Positions 36,632 to 45,730 of a stretch of 64,000 bases of DNA are shown piece after piece (the first letter of the stretch is position 1; each line of letters opens with the position of its first letter). A program made the position numbers and the translations under genes. The notes under the pieces were generated by a model. That model ran no database searches. It saw only the letters and a program-made list of their open reading frames with translations, and was not told the DNA's origin. Source of the stretch: CAYZJR01 sp964503045 (GTDB lineage: Bacteria; Cyanobacteriota; Vampirovibrionia; Obscuribacterales; Obscuribacteraceae); NCBI GenBank assembly GCA_964503045.1, contig CAZCZI010000036.1:5293-69292 (forward strand), written 5' to 3'.

Positions 36632-36856
36632 TTATGGTGTCGACTCTCGCGAGATACCTTCTCGGCGGAGATCGTCTCTAGTCGAATCTCTATTGATCGT
36701 GCCAAGCTGGGACTGGTAAGCCTTTTGTTGAGCTTGTTGAAGTGCAGACGCTTCATTATTGTTTGGTTTTGACCAGTCCTTTTGTGCTGCCAAAATCATT
36801 TTGAGAACGATTAAGCAAAGAACTGTAATTAAGACACCGGTGACAAATCCGCGCAT
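36632..36856 (-). CDS. Small single-pass membrane protein
   Basis: A 74-residue protein: one N-terminal hydrophobic helix (VTGVLITVLCLIVLKMILA) followed by a polar, Gln/Arg-rich tail. No family is recognised and the ribosome site is weak. It is a plausible small anchored protein, supported by the clean helix-plus-tail pattern and the terminator downstream. Confidence 0.5.
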   Translation of the reverse strand: MRGFVTGVLITVLCLIVLKMILAAQKDWSKPNNNEASALQQAQQKAYQSQLGTINRDSTRDDLRREGISRESTP

Positions 36857-37013
36857 ACAACGCTAAGCCCGCCATGACCCCTCTGTATATATGGATGCGG
36901 CGGGGATTTTGGACAGAAAAAATATATCGCGCTTAAATGTGTTTGATGTACAGAACACTGTCATGAGGCTAGTATATACAGTCCGCTCGATACCTGCTTC
37001 CGGGGAGGCCACT

Positions 37014-37223
37014 ATGCCACAGACCGCCACACCTCCGCAATCCACTGTGATGGACACTGCGCTGCTTGAAGAGATTGTTTTTTGGATTAAGTCGATGACC
37101 GGTGTCGGAGTTTCTCCCGACATGGCAGCGAAAGTAACTTCCAAGTTTTTCCTTGCTGCTCTCGACACCGTCGGTTACGACGACGACGACGATGATGGAG
37201 CAGAAGAGTACTTCGAAGAGTAG
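37014..37223 (+). CDS. Small acidic-tailed hypothetical protein
   Basis: A 69-residue soluble protein. A helical core (TALLEEIVFWIKSMTGVGVSPDMAAKVTSKFFLAALDTVGY) is followed by a run of six Asp and a Glu-rich end. The ATG at 37014 has GGGGAGG at ideal spacing; the longer frame from 36891 is not needed. A terminator at 37283-37311 follows. Function unknown; I see no DNA-binding motif. Confidence 0.7.
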   Translation: MPQTATPPQSTVMDTALLEEIVFWIKSMTGVGVSPDMAAKVTSKFFLAALDTVGYDDDDDDGAEEYFEE

Positions 37224-37282
37224 TTAGAATCCGAGTCGTTTAGTCGACGAATACTCGAAGTATCAAAATCGGTAACTATTTC

Positions 37283-37311
37283 AACTCCTCCGCAATTGGC
37301 GGGGGAGTTTT
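37283..37311 (+). terminator. Rho-independent terminator after the small acidic protein
   Basis: AACTCCTCCGC (37283-37293) pairs with GCGGGGGAGTT (37299-37309) with one G-T wobble and a five-base loop; TTTTG completes the run. The rest of 37224-37554 holds no gene I can support and presumably carries the promoter of the PstS-like gene. Confidence 0.88.
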
Positions 37312-37554
37312 GATGTGCGGTGTTCATGCGACTCAAATCTGGCTCTATCGTCGATGATTGATACTGCAATTGATACCAGATCTTAGTTGCGGTGCAAATG
37401 GACCAACTCGATTGCGACACCGCATCTGGTTGCGACTCGCAAGTTTGAATCAGTTGGTGTTGTGAACAAATGTGATTCCTTTGCATTCAAATTGAAAAAT
37501 CCGACCATTTTGGATCTATTGTGGGCAATGATCCTTGTGATCTCGAGGAATGCT

Positions 37555-38451
37555 ATGACTAGGGCGCTTCCTGGAATCCCGCTATTCATCGCGGTTTCGT
37601 GCTCCTTTCTGATCCAGTCTTGTGTTCAGGAGCAGAAAAGCGCGCCTTCGCAAACCGGTGAAGACGCCAGAAAGCTCACTGCAATGGTGTCTGTCGAAGG
37701 TTCAGACACGATGGCTGAACTGTTGAAGCTCTGGAAAGAGAAGTGTATGGAGGATCATCCTGACGTTCCGATCAGCGTTACGGTTGATGATTCGGGCAGT
37801 GGCATAGCGGCTTTGATCAACAGAACCACCGATCTCGCAGCCGCGTCTCGCGATCTTTCCGATGCGGAGGCTAAGCTTGCTAAAGAGAAGGGAATACGTT
37901 TGAAGCGAACTACAGTAGCTCGCGATTCCATTGCAGTCATCATTAACCCATCGAATCCGGTGAATGAACTAACTTTAGAGCAACTGCGCAACCTCTTTTC
38001 CGGCAAGACTACAGACTGGAAGCAAGTTGGCGCGCCGAAATCGACAAAGGTTCAGGTTCTTGCCAGAGAGCCCGAATCAGGAACCTACTCTTATATAAAA
38101 ACTCACGTCCTTGCAGGCGGCGACTACTCTTCCGCCACCCAGACCGTGACCTCAAATGATGCAATGTTGGAGACCATAAAAACCAACAAGGGAGCGGTTG
38201 GCTATGTCGGACTCGGGTTTGTTTTGAACTCCAAAGACAAGGTAAAGCCGCTCAAACTTAAGTTGATCGACAACTCTTCCGGTGTTTCCCCCTCAAAAGA
38301 AAACACCATTGGGCTTTATCCGCTGAGCCGTCCTCTATTTTTCTTCTTTGATACTGATGCTAAGCCGACCGTGAAGGAATTTGTTCAATTTTGCAGTAGC
38401 GAAAAGGGGCAGAAGGTCGTCACACAGTGCGGTTTCGTCAGCGCGGAATAG
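37555..38451 (+). CDS. PstS-like phosphate-type substrate-binding lipoprotein
   Basis: A 298-residue periplasmic-binding protein. The N-terminus has a lipobox (SFLIQSC), predicting a lipid-anchored Cys about 20 residues in. The mature domain is of the PBP-like/PstS type: VSVEGSDTMAELLKLW, DDSGSGIAALINRTTDLAAASRDLSDAE, VARDSIAVIINPSNPVNELT, LRNLFSGKTTDW, REPESGTYSYIKTHVL. These are the residues that cradle phosphate in PstS. No pstCAB genes are adjacent, so it may serve sensing or scavenging. ATG 37555 with GAGGAA upstream is preferred to the longer frame from 37387. Confidence 0.88.
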   Translation: MTRALPGIPLFIAVSCSFLIQSCVQEQKSAPSQTGEDARKLTAMVSVEGSDTMAELLKLWKEKCMEDHPDVPISVTVDDSGSGIAALINRTTDLAAASRDLSDAEAKLAKEKGIRLKRTTVARDSIAVIINPSNPVNELTLEQLRNLFSGKTTDWKQVGAPKSTKVQVLAREPESGTYSYIKTHVLAGGDYSSATQTVTSNDAMLETIKTNKGAVGYVGLGFVLNSKDKVKPLKLKLIDNSSGVSPSKENTIGLYPLSRPLFFFFDTDAKPTVKEFVQFCSSEKGQKVVTQCGFVSAE

Positions 38452-38500
38452 TCTTGAAATCCGCGTTTTTGAGAGGTTTGGGTTTTCTGGTTTGTATTTT

Positions 38501-38740
38501 TCCGGAAACGATGAGCCCCGTGCGACGTTTCCGGAACTGAAATCGCTTGCTGCAAGTGCCTTTTCAGGCCCGGATTTTGTGCACGGGGTGCGTCTGGTCC
38601 GGAAAAGCGAAAATCAGCTTTCCGGAAACGATGCACCCCGTGCGCCGTTTCCGGAACTGAAAAGCCTTGTTGTATCAATGTTTCCAGCTGCAGTTTTAGT
38701 GCACGGGGACAACCTTCTCCGGAAACCTCCAGGGACAAAA
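38501..38740. repeat. Two 120-bp tandem units with inverted-repeat arms
   Basis: Copies 38501-38620 and 38621-38740 are exactly 120 bases apart. The left arm (TCCGGAAACGATG, CCCCGTGCG, CGTTTCCGGAACTGAAA) and the right arm (GTGCACGGGG, TCCGGAAA) are nearly identical between copies, while the ~45-base centre diverges. Within each unit CCCCGTGC pairs with GCACGGGG and TTTCCGGA with TCCGGAAA, predicting a long cruciform or RNA hairpin. It occupies most of the gene-free stretch 38452-38858. Frames through it on both strands are consequences of 120 being a multiple of three, not genes. Confidence 0.85.
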
Positions 38741-38858
38741 AGCACCCACCGTCCCAAAATACCAGCATCTCTTGAAAACCCGAGGGGTCTCCTAATTTCG
38801 CCCTGACAACCCGTCAATGAACCATTGAGCCCAGAGCGGCGGACAAGGACTGAAAGAA

Positions 38859-39029
38859 ATGGAAAGCAACGGCAAAAACAGCGAAGCCAAAAAGGCTAAG
38901 ACAGTCGAAATGGGACTGTATCGCGATGTTAAAAATGCCGAGCAAGTTGCCCAACAAAAAGAAGCCCGGCCCATCTGCCAAAACGGCGTGTGCATGGTGA
39001 CCTGGAAGCCTGTGAAACCAGCAGCTTAA
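38859..39029 (+). CDS. 56-residue small protein
   Basis: An ATG at 38859 with AAGGA nine bases upstream opens a 56-residue frame: a Lys/Ala-rich basic start (NSEAKKAKTVEMGLYRDV), then EQVAQQKEARP, then a two-cysteine end CQNGVCMVTWKP. A clear terminator at 39056-39084 follows within 30 bases. The C-x4-C pair could be redox or metal binding, but this is speculation. No family is known to me. Confidence 0.6.
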   Translation: MESNGKNSEAKKAKTVEMGLYRDVKNAEQVAQQKEARPICQNGVCMVTWKPVKPAA

Positions 39030-39055
39030 GAGATTTTAGGCAGAAACCCAAGTGA

Positions 39056-39084
39056 CCCCCGGAAGGCAAACCGCCGACCGGGGG
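39056..39084 (+). terminator. Terminator between the small protein and metH
   Basis: CCCCCGG (39056-39062) and CCGGGGG (39078-39084) form a seven-bp GC stem followed by CTCATTTTGC. It separates the 56-residue protein from metH. Confidence 0.8.
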
Positions 39085-39134
39085 CTCATTTTGCTATAAC
39101 TGTGGGACAACTGCGAGGCTTTATACTAGCCGTA

Positions 39135-42100
39135 ATGGAGTTTCTGGATGCCCTGAAAGAAAAGGTCCTCATCTTTGATGGGGCTATGGGCACGTCTATT
39201 CATAATTATGAACTGAGTCTGGATGACTATCAGGGGTTGGAGAATTGTCCGGAAATTCTGCCTGTGAGCCGCCCCGACGTCATACGCGAGATTCACGAGC
39301 AGTATTTGAAAGTTGGTTGCGATGCGGTGGAAACTGACTCATTTGGCGGCTCTCCGGTGGTTCTTGCCGAATTCGGAATTGCTCAGCGGGCATATGAACT
39401 CAATCGCAGAGCTGCAGAGATCGCCAAAGAAGTGGCGATGAGCTACAGCAAGAAGGGTGAACCGAGATTCGTTTCAGGCTCAATGGGACCGACAACAAAG
39501 TTGCCGTCGCTCGGTCACATCTCGTTCAAAGAAATGTGTGACGCCTACTACCAGCAAGTAATGGGTTTGGTAGATGGTGGCGTCGATGTTCTTCAATTCG
39601 AAACCGGACAAGACTTGTTGCAAGCGAAAGCTGCGATTATTGCGGCTCTCGACTATTTCAAAAAGATTGGGCGACGACTGCCGATTATTGCCCAAGTCAC
39701 CATTGAAGCTCCACCGCTTGGAACCATGCTGGTCGGCTCCGACATCTCTTGTGCGTTGACCACTCTTAGCGCGTTCCCGGTTGATGTGATTGGAATAAAC
39801 TGCGCGACTGGCCCGCAGGAGATGATCGACCCCGTGCACTATCTGTGCACCAACAGCACTCGCTATGTCTCGGTGTTGCCAAACGCGGGGCTGCCCGAAA
39901 ATGTCGGCGGACAGACCGTTTATAAACTCACTCCGCAAGAGCTTGCCGAGTCGTTGAATTACTTTGCGAAAGAACAAGGAGTCAACATCATCGGCGGTTG
40001 CTGCGGCACGACGCCGGAGCACTTGAAGCGTGTAGTCGAAGTTGTCGGCCGCATGGCGCCGAAGCATCGCGACATCGAGTTTACACCGCAAGTAGCGAGC
40101 ATCTATACGTCGGTTGCACTGCATGTTGATCCAGCACCGTTGATTATCGGCGAACGAACCAACACTAACGGAAGCCGAAAGTTCAAACAACTTCTCGAAA
40201 AAGAGGACATGGACGGCATGGTGGCAATGGCGCGCGACCAAGAGCGCGAAGGCGCCCACGTGCTCGACGTTTGCACCGCATACGTCGGTCGCGACGAAGT
40301 TAAGGACATGTCTGCATTCATCAAACGATTGAATACTGATTTGCAGATTCCGCTCGTCGTTGACACCACCGAATTTCCTGTTTTAGAGCAGGCGCTTCAA
40401 TTGATCACAGGTAAGCCAATCGTCAATTCAATCAACCTGGAAGACGGCGTAGATAAGATGATGCGCAAGGTTGAATTGATCACGCGGTTCGGTGCGGCAA
40501 CGATTGCCCTTACAATAGACGAAGCCGGAATGGCGAAGCCGGCAGCTAAAAAATTGGAGATTGCCAAACGAATTTACGATCTCGCAACCGGCGCCGGTAT
40601 GGCTCCATACGATCTCATCTTCGATGCGCTCACTTTCACGCTTTCTACCGGCAATGAAGATGACAGAAAACTTGGGCTTGAAACCCTAAATGGAATCAAG
40701 CTCATCAAAGAAAACCTTCCTGGTGTCAAAACTGTTTTAGGCGTGAGCAACATCTCGTTCGGGTTCGATGCAAACATTCGCCAAGTTCTCAACTCTGTCT
40801 TCTTGCACTATGCCGTGGAATACGGGCTCGACGCTGCCATCGTCAACGCGCAGAAAATCTTGCCGCTCTACAAAATTGACGACAAGGAAATTGAGTTCCA
40901 CCGCAAATTGATTTTTGATGAGCGAACCCCCGACTACGATCCGCTCTTTGCTCTTCTGGAGTTTTATCGCGAAAAGAAAGGCGAATCAAAATTTTTAGCG
41001 GCAAAGGAAGACGATGCTCCCAAGGCAATTGAAGATGTGTTGAAACGCCGAATCATAGACGGCAACAGGGTGGGGCTGGAAAAGGATTTGACGACGGCTC
41101 TCCGAAAATACAAGGCGCTCGAAATCATCAATGACATTTTGCTCGATGGAATGAAGGTTGTAGGCGATCTCTTCGGTGCCGGAAAAATGCAGCTGCCATT
41201 CGTATTGCAGTCAGCCGAAACCATGAAGGCCGCAGTTTCTTTTCTTGAACCGCATATGGACAAACTGGATGGCGCCCAGCGCGGAACCATGGTTCTCGCC
41301 ACCGTCAAAGGCGATGTCCACGACATTGGAAAGAATCTCGTGGACATCATTCTCACCAACAACGGTTATAAGGTCATTAATCTCGGAATCAAACAACCGA
41401 TCGAAAACATCATTTCGTCTGCACTCGAGCACAAAGCAAATTGCATCGGCATGAGCGGGTTGCTTGTGAAATCGACGGTGATTATGAAAGAGAACCTGGA
41501 GGTTCTCAATCAAAGAAACGTCTCGATTCCAGTCATTTTGGGCGGCGCGGCGCTGACCAGACGATACGTAGAGGAAGATTGCGCCAGTGTATATAAAGGA
41601 ACATTGTTCTACGGCGCGGATGCATTTGATGACTTGAAAATTATGGAAACTTTGACCAGTAATGGCAAAAATTCGGCAGCCGTCATTGAATCAGCGACCG
41701 CATCATCAACTGTAGCCGGCGAGCCATCCAGCGCGAATGGTGAGGCTTCAAAAAATGGCGACGGCAAGAGGATTTCAAAAACTCCAAGCAAAATCATCGA
41801 TCTTAATCAGTTTGCCTCGACGCAAAGATCTGATGTTGCCCGTACTTCCAAAGCCGAAGTTCCACCTCCGCCGTTTTGGGGAACCAAGATTCTCGACGAC
41901 AAAGACATCCCACTTTTAGAAGTCTTTGAGTTTCTGAATGAAAACGCTCTGATACGCGGGCAATGGCGTGTACGAAAAGGAGATATGCCTGAAGTCGAGT
42001 ATCAAGAACTTCTCGATCGAGATGTCCGCCCGGTTCTTGCTCGACTTAAAGAAGAGTGCATTGTCGAAAAACTTTTGGTTCCGAAAGCCGTCTACGGCTA

Positions 42101-42692
42101 TTTCCCTTGCCAATCGAGCGGCAATGAACTGATTGTCTACCATCCCGCGGAACACCAAAGAGAATGGTTGCGATTCAACTTTCCTCGACAAGATCATGGA
42201 AAACGTCTGTGCATTTCCGATTTCTTTGCCTCTGTAGATGATGGTTTCGTCGATGTACTGCCCTTGCAGGTTGTGACGATGGGTGCGCAGGCAACCGAGT
42301 ATTCGAATTTGTTGTTCAAGTCAGATCGTTATAGCGAATATTTGTACTTCCATGGTCTGTCGGTCGAATCGGCTGAAGCTCTCGCCGAATTGCTGCACAA
42401 GCGAGTTCGCGCCGAGCTCGGGTTTGCGTCATACGATTCCAAAGATAGAAGTAAGTTTTTTCAACAAGGTTATCGCGGTACCAGATATAGCTTCGGTTAT
42501 CCGGCGTGTCCGAATATCGAAGACCAGGCGCTTCTGAAAGAATTACTCGATCCCGAGCGCATCGGAGTGACTCTCACGGAAGAGTACGAACTTGTTCCCG
42601 AACAGTCCACTTCGGCACTTGTCGTGGTCCACCCCGAAGCGAAGTACTTCAATCTTTCCCGCTCTCAAGTAGCTGTTGGGATTGATGACTAG
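39135..42692 (+). CDS. metH: Cobalamin-dependent methionine synthase
   Basis: MetH (1185 residues) transfers the methyl group of 5-methyl-tetrahydrofolate to homocysteine through cobalamin. Domains in order: homocysteine methyltransferase with zinc cysteines (GINCATGP, IIGGCCGTTPEH); pterin-binding (IIGERTNTNGSRKF, DVCTAYVGRDE); B12 cap and B12-binding with DVHDIGKNLVD and GMSGLLVKS; then a Ser/Lys linker of ~60 residues; then the AdoMet activation domain with RGTRYSFGYPACPN. All catalytic modules are present. ATG 39135 gives the natural start; GTG 39102 would add eleven residues. No cobalamin riboswitch is evident upstream. Confidence 0.96.
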   Translation: MEFLDALKEKVLIFDGAMGTSIHNYELSLDDYQGLENCPEILPVSRPDVIREIHEQYLKVGCDAVETDSFGGSPVVLAEFGIAQRAYELNRRAAEIAKEVAMSYSKKGEPRFVSGSMGPTTKLPSLGHISFKEMCDAYYQQVMGLVDGGVDVLQFETGQDLLQAKAAIIAALDYFKKIGRRLPIIAQVTIEAPPLGTMLVGSDISCALTTLSAFPVDVIGINCATGPQEMIDPVHYLCTNSTRYVSVLPNAGLPENVGGQTVYKLTPQELAESLNYFAKEQGVNIIGGCCGTTPEHLKRVVEVVGRMAPKHRDIEFTPQVASIYTSVALHVDPAPLIIGERTNTNGSRKFKQLLEKEDMDGMVAMARDQEREGAHVLDVCTAYVGRDEVKDMSAFIKRLNTDLQIPLVVDTTEFPVLEQALQLITGKPIVNSINLEDGVDKMMRKVELITRFGAATIALTIDEAGMAKPAAKKLEIAKRIYDLATGAGMAPYDLIFDALTFTLSTGNEDDRKLGLETLNGIKLIKENLPGVKTVLGVSNISFGFDANIRQVLNSVFLHYAVEYGLDAAIVNAQKILPLYKIDDKEIEFHRKLIFDERTPDYDPLFALLEFYREKKGESKFLAAKEDDAPKAIEDVLKRRIIDGNRVGLEKDLTTALRKYKALEIINDILLDGMKVVGDLFGAGKMQLPFVLQSAETMKAAVSFLEPHMDKLDGAQRGTMVLATVKGDVHDIGKNLVDIILTNNGYKVINLGIKQPIENIISSALEHKANCIGMSGLLVKSTVIMKENLEVLNQRNVSIPVILGGAALTRRYVEEDCASVYKGTLFYGADAFDDLKIMETLTSNGKNSAAVIESATASSTVAGEPSSANGEASKNGDGKRISKTPSKIIDLNQFASTQRSDVARTSKAEVPPPPFWGTKILDDKDIPLLEVFEFLNENALIRGQWRVRKGDMPEVEYQELLDRDVRPVLARLKEECIVEKLLVPKAVYGYFPCQSSGNELIVYHPAEHQREWLRFNFPRQDHGKRLCISDFFASVDDGFVDVLPLQVVTMGAQATEYSNLLFKSDRYSEYLYFHGLSVESAEALAELLHKRVRAELGFASYDSKDRSKFFQQGYRGTRYSFGYPACPNIEDQALLKELLDPERIGVTLTEEYELVPEQSTSALVVVHPEAKYFNLSRSQVAVGIDD

Positions 42693-42697
42693 AGACC

Positions 42698-44512
42698 CTA
42701 CTGAAGCGCTGAGTGTGCCTCGCCGGATTCACCAAGTGCGGGGCAGCCTTCGGCTACCATCTTGATTGTGACCTGCGCCTGCCAAGCAACGAGTGGATCG
42801 CTATCGCTTGTAAGTGCATTCAAAACGTTATGCGGCGCGTGCATGTTGCGGGCTACTTCCGAGCGAATCTCAACATTGTTATGCTTCGACAGGAATTCCA
42901 AAGTCTTAGCTGGGGTCGATGATTCGCCTGCAAGTTTCAATAAGGCTTCTTCCGAGAATCCACTCGTTTGCGAATGACCCAACGGTGGCACTGTATCGAT
43001 CAGTGCATGGTTTTCTTGGAGAGTTCCCGGCAGCGCGACCTGCTCGTGTAACTCAGAGTCCAGCGTGGCTGCAGCTTCGGAAACTACATCTTCAATCTTT
43101 TGTTGCGCTACGGAATGCCTATCGCTTGTGACAATGAGATCATCAATGACGTAGCGATCGGCTATCGATGGAATCGAATCTCCAGTGTCAACTTCAGCTT
43201 GCGAGGCTTGAGATTGAAGCATCTTTTGGGCACCACTTTCGCTAATGGCGCGAGCACTTTCTTCGATGCGATCGCAAAGCTCGTCCGAGTATTGCGGGTT
43301 TGCTTGCGGCGTGTTGACCGGCAATGAGTGCCACTCACCGGAATCGTTGTGCCGCACATCTACTACCGGAACGCTCGCCTTCACCTTTGACATGAGCAAG
43401 TCGATTTCGGCTTCAATTGTGCTCTTCCGCTTTGGGAGATCTTGTCCTGCGGGTTTCTCTGGTGTGGGTTGCGCTTGAGGGGCGGTAGCTTGCGTCGGTT
43501 CTGATGCTGGTTGCGCTTCTGGTGCAAGTGACGGTGCGGGTGACTCTGGCTCTGCGGCTTGCGGTTCTGGAGCAACTTGCAATAATTCTGCCGCTTCTTT
43601 GTCGCGATAGCTGTGATCGATGTTGTGCGAAGCCTTGATTGCTTGCTTGGCTGTCTCGGTTGTTTTGGCACGTTGAGTGAGCACTGGAGGCAACAACGGC
43701 GGATGCGTTTGAGATTGCTGCGAAGCCGATTGCTGAAGTTTGTGCAACGGCGATTGCGGCAATATCGGTGGTATCGGCGGTGGCATTGGCACGACTGCTT
43801 CGATTTCAACGCTTAGTGTTTCTCCATCCAAGATCTCACCGTCTGGAGTGTTGCAGGGGTTTTGCTGAAGGTAATCCATTAGTTCGACTGACAGCAAATC
43901 GCCAGGGCCCACTTGCCACTCATCCACGAAACAGGCTTCATCAACTCTCGGGGTTTGGTCGATAACTTTGTGTTCGCCGGTTTTGAATTGGGGGTCGTTG
44001 GCGCGAAGTTCACTGGTTTTTGTTTCGTGACTCTTGTTGCTCGCATAATATTCCGGATGTACTTCATTTTCGTTAAGAGACTTTGTCGCTTCTTTCAGAG
44101 CTTCCATTTTGGGAACTGTCTTGACTGTCTTTCTTCTCTGGTCTGCTATGTCTAACTTCAATGGGTCGATCTCGAAGCATTGCGCAACGCCTTTCAAATT
44201 GTCTTGCGTGCGAAATTGCTGTTCAACTAAAATATCTGAATTGCCGCACCAACGCGCTACGCCTTCTTTTTGACCGGCAGTGAGCTGCATGCCGAGCGTG
44301 GGATGGGACGTTTCCGGCAACGCAACTTCTAGAGTCGACTTGCGATCTTTCAACTGGCGAAGACGTTCGCAATCCGATTCCTGGTGTTCGGCTGTTCCAC
44401 TCTCATTTTTCAATAAAGTGGAGAAGAACTTCGTAACACGTTCGATGAACGACTTCAATTTATGGAGACCCTGCTTAGAATCGCCGGGTTGATTTGACTC
44501 ATCACCATTCAT
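42698..44512 (-). CDS. Hypothetical Pro/Gln-rich protein with C-terminal LRV-like repeats
   Basis: About 604 residues with no enzymatic domain. The N-terminal third is charged and coiled; the middle is Pro/Gln/Ala-rich (PPIPPILPQSPLHKLQQ, APEPQAAEPESPAPS). The last ~80 residues have two leucine-rich-variant/HEAT-like units (LAGESSTPAKTLEFLSKHNN, IRSEVARNMHAPHNVLNAL). ATG 44512 has GAGGA upstream; the frame can extend to 44572. The modular low-complexity build suggests a scaffold or surface-associated protein. It is convergent with metH, five bases apart. Confidence 0.65.
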   Translation of the reverse strand: MNGDESNQPGDSKQGLHKLKSFIERVTKFFSTLLKNESGTAEHQESDCERLRQLKDRKSTLEVALPETSHPTLGMQLTAGQKEGVARWCGNSDILVEQQFRTQDNLKGVAQCFEIDPLKLDIADQRRKTVKTVPKMEALKEATKSLNENEVHPEYYASNKSHETKTSELRANDPQFKTGEHKVIDQTPRVDEACFVDEWQVGPGDLLSVELMDYLQQNPCNTPDGEILDGETLSVEIEAVVPMPPPIPPILPQSPLHKLQQSASQQSQTHPPLLPPVLTQRAKTTETAKQAIKASHNIDHSYRDKEAAELLQVAPEPQAAEPESPAPSLAPEAQPASEPTQATAPQAQPTPEKPAGQDLPKRKSTIEAEIDLLMSKVKASVPVVDVRHNDSGEWHSLPVNTPQANPQYSDELCDRIEESARAISESGAQKMLQSQASQAEVDTGDSIPSIADRYVIDDLIVTSDRHSVAQQKIEDVVSEAAATLDSELHEQVALPGTLQENHALIDTVPPLGHSQTSGFSEEALLKLAGESSTPAKTLEFLSKHNNVEIRSEVARNMHAPHNVLNALTSDSDPLVAWQAQVTIKMVAEGCPALGESGEAHSALQ

Positions 44513-44758
44513 GCGTAATAGGATCCTCAAAAGAAGCGGTGCAAGCAGGCGAACGGATTCCAGCCATCTCATTTGAAGTGCTTACGCTTGGGACACGACA
44601 CTATGTTTCGCACATTCGGACAAAAGCACATGATGGCTCTAGCTTTTGAACCTCTTCCAGGCTAACTGATTGATCTATATATGTGTTATCAACCAGTACA
44701 TAATTCTATTAGGGTAAACCATCATGTTGGAATTTCTCAGGCATTTTGGGCAGCTGCC

Positions 44759-44792
44759 TTTGTAGCGCACCCTTATATAGGAGCGCTACAAA
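44759..44792. other. Ten-bp perfect inverted repeat with AT-rich loop
   Basis: TTTGTAGCGC (44759-44768) and GCGCTACAAA (44783-44792) pair perfectly around a 14-base loop containing TATATA; a ten-bp palindrome GGCAGCTGCC (44749-44758) abuts it. It lies just past the stop of the 44814-45035 minus-strand gene. A terminator role is possible, but no T-run follows on that strand. Confidence 0.5.
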
Positions 44793-44813
44793 AAGTTCAG
44801 CGGCTTTCGTGGT

Positions 44814-45035
44814 TTATCGTCCACCGATAATGCGCGCAGTGCTTGAAATCGATTTCTGAATTGCGCTCATCAGGCCAGACGCTAAATCCATACTTAGCGT
44901 GTATTTCGCCATCTCCTGCTGTAGCGCCATCAAGTTTGGCGAGCCGCCAATGGTTCGTCTCATTTTGCGGTCTGACAATGCAAAGACTACCGAGGTTTTC
45001 CGTTGGCGCAATGCTCGAATAGGGGCGTGTTTCAT
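44814..45035 (-). CDS. Small basic hypothetical protein
   Basis: A 73-residue basic protein (start KHAPIRALRQRKTSVVFALSD, then RKMRRTIGGS, then a helical end LQQEMAKYTLSMDLASGLM). The ATG at 45035 has GGGAGG about eight bases upstream, which is the main reason to call it. A longer frame reaches 45149 without a better start. No homologue is recognised. Confidence 0.5.
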   Translation of the reverse strand: MKHAPIRALRQRKTSVVFALSDRKMRRTIGGSPNLMALQQEMAKYTLSMDLASGLMSAIQKSISSTARIIGGR

Positions 45036-45730
45036 CGTACATCCTCCCGTCGTTGTTCGTTTGGCTGTAACAATGGTACCGATTTTTCCTGAGGGATCCG
45101 TGAGGGTGCGATGGGTGGAGGGCGATGGGTGGAGTGCGACGCCCATCAAAGGAAAGGTACCGCGATTTAGCTATGGGTTTTGATATAGGAAACAGAATAT
45201 GGCTTTTGGGGGTTTAAACGCCGAACTCGCCACAGGCGCAGCGATAACAATACAGTCATTCCTATGCGGAGCGACACCTTTCGGTGGCTTTTGGGGTAGG
45301 ATCAAGGCTTGAAACCGTAGACAGGACGACATTATGCGGCGCTATATGTGTTTCCCGTACAAAGTTATAAGAAAGGGGAATTCCATTTGCCTCCCCCGCG
45401 GGTAAGAATGTTAGGGAGCCCCTTAGTCGGGATGTCGTTAAGGACGCAGAACGACAATCAAATATAGGAATCGCTGCACGAAACATTTGTCTGAATCACT
45501 TTAGACGCGGCTGAATTTCAAAGAATGCAATCTCGCAGCAGGGAGATCCATTCAACTGAGGTTTCACGCCTGCCTCTCCCCTAACCCCTCAGAAAGCCCA
45601 GTTTGGAACTGGAGCGATTTTATCGTGCATATTCTTTGTGACTCGAGTTTCGGGTTTGCATCGAATATGGTGCCGGCATAAACGATCACAAGATTAAGAT
45701 TGCCGCATACAACGATAGGAAAAACCCACG
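45036..45730. other. Gene-free stretch with several potential RNA structures
   Basis: I support no protein here; a minus-strand frame at 45262-45486 lacks coding character. Structures seen: CACC/GGTG hairpin with TTTT after it (45275-45291), TGTCGTT/AACGACA (45433-45456), and two interleaved pairings GGGAGA/TCTCCC (45541-45546 with 45575-45580) and CTGAGG/CCTCAG (45556-45561 with 45587-45592), which together would make an H-type pseudoknot. A small RNA or structured 5' leader of the TPR gene at 45731 is possible. Confidence 0.4.

Noticed and set aside
38381..38806. Plus- and minus-strand frames with internal 40-residue repeats
   Set aside because: They follow from the 120-bp tandem repeat (40 codons) and lie in both strands at once; not coding.
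45262..45486. Minus-strand frame of 74 codons
   Set aside because: No ribosome site, unusual composition and overlapping hairpins; more likely non-coding.
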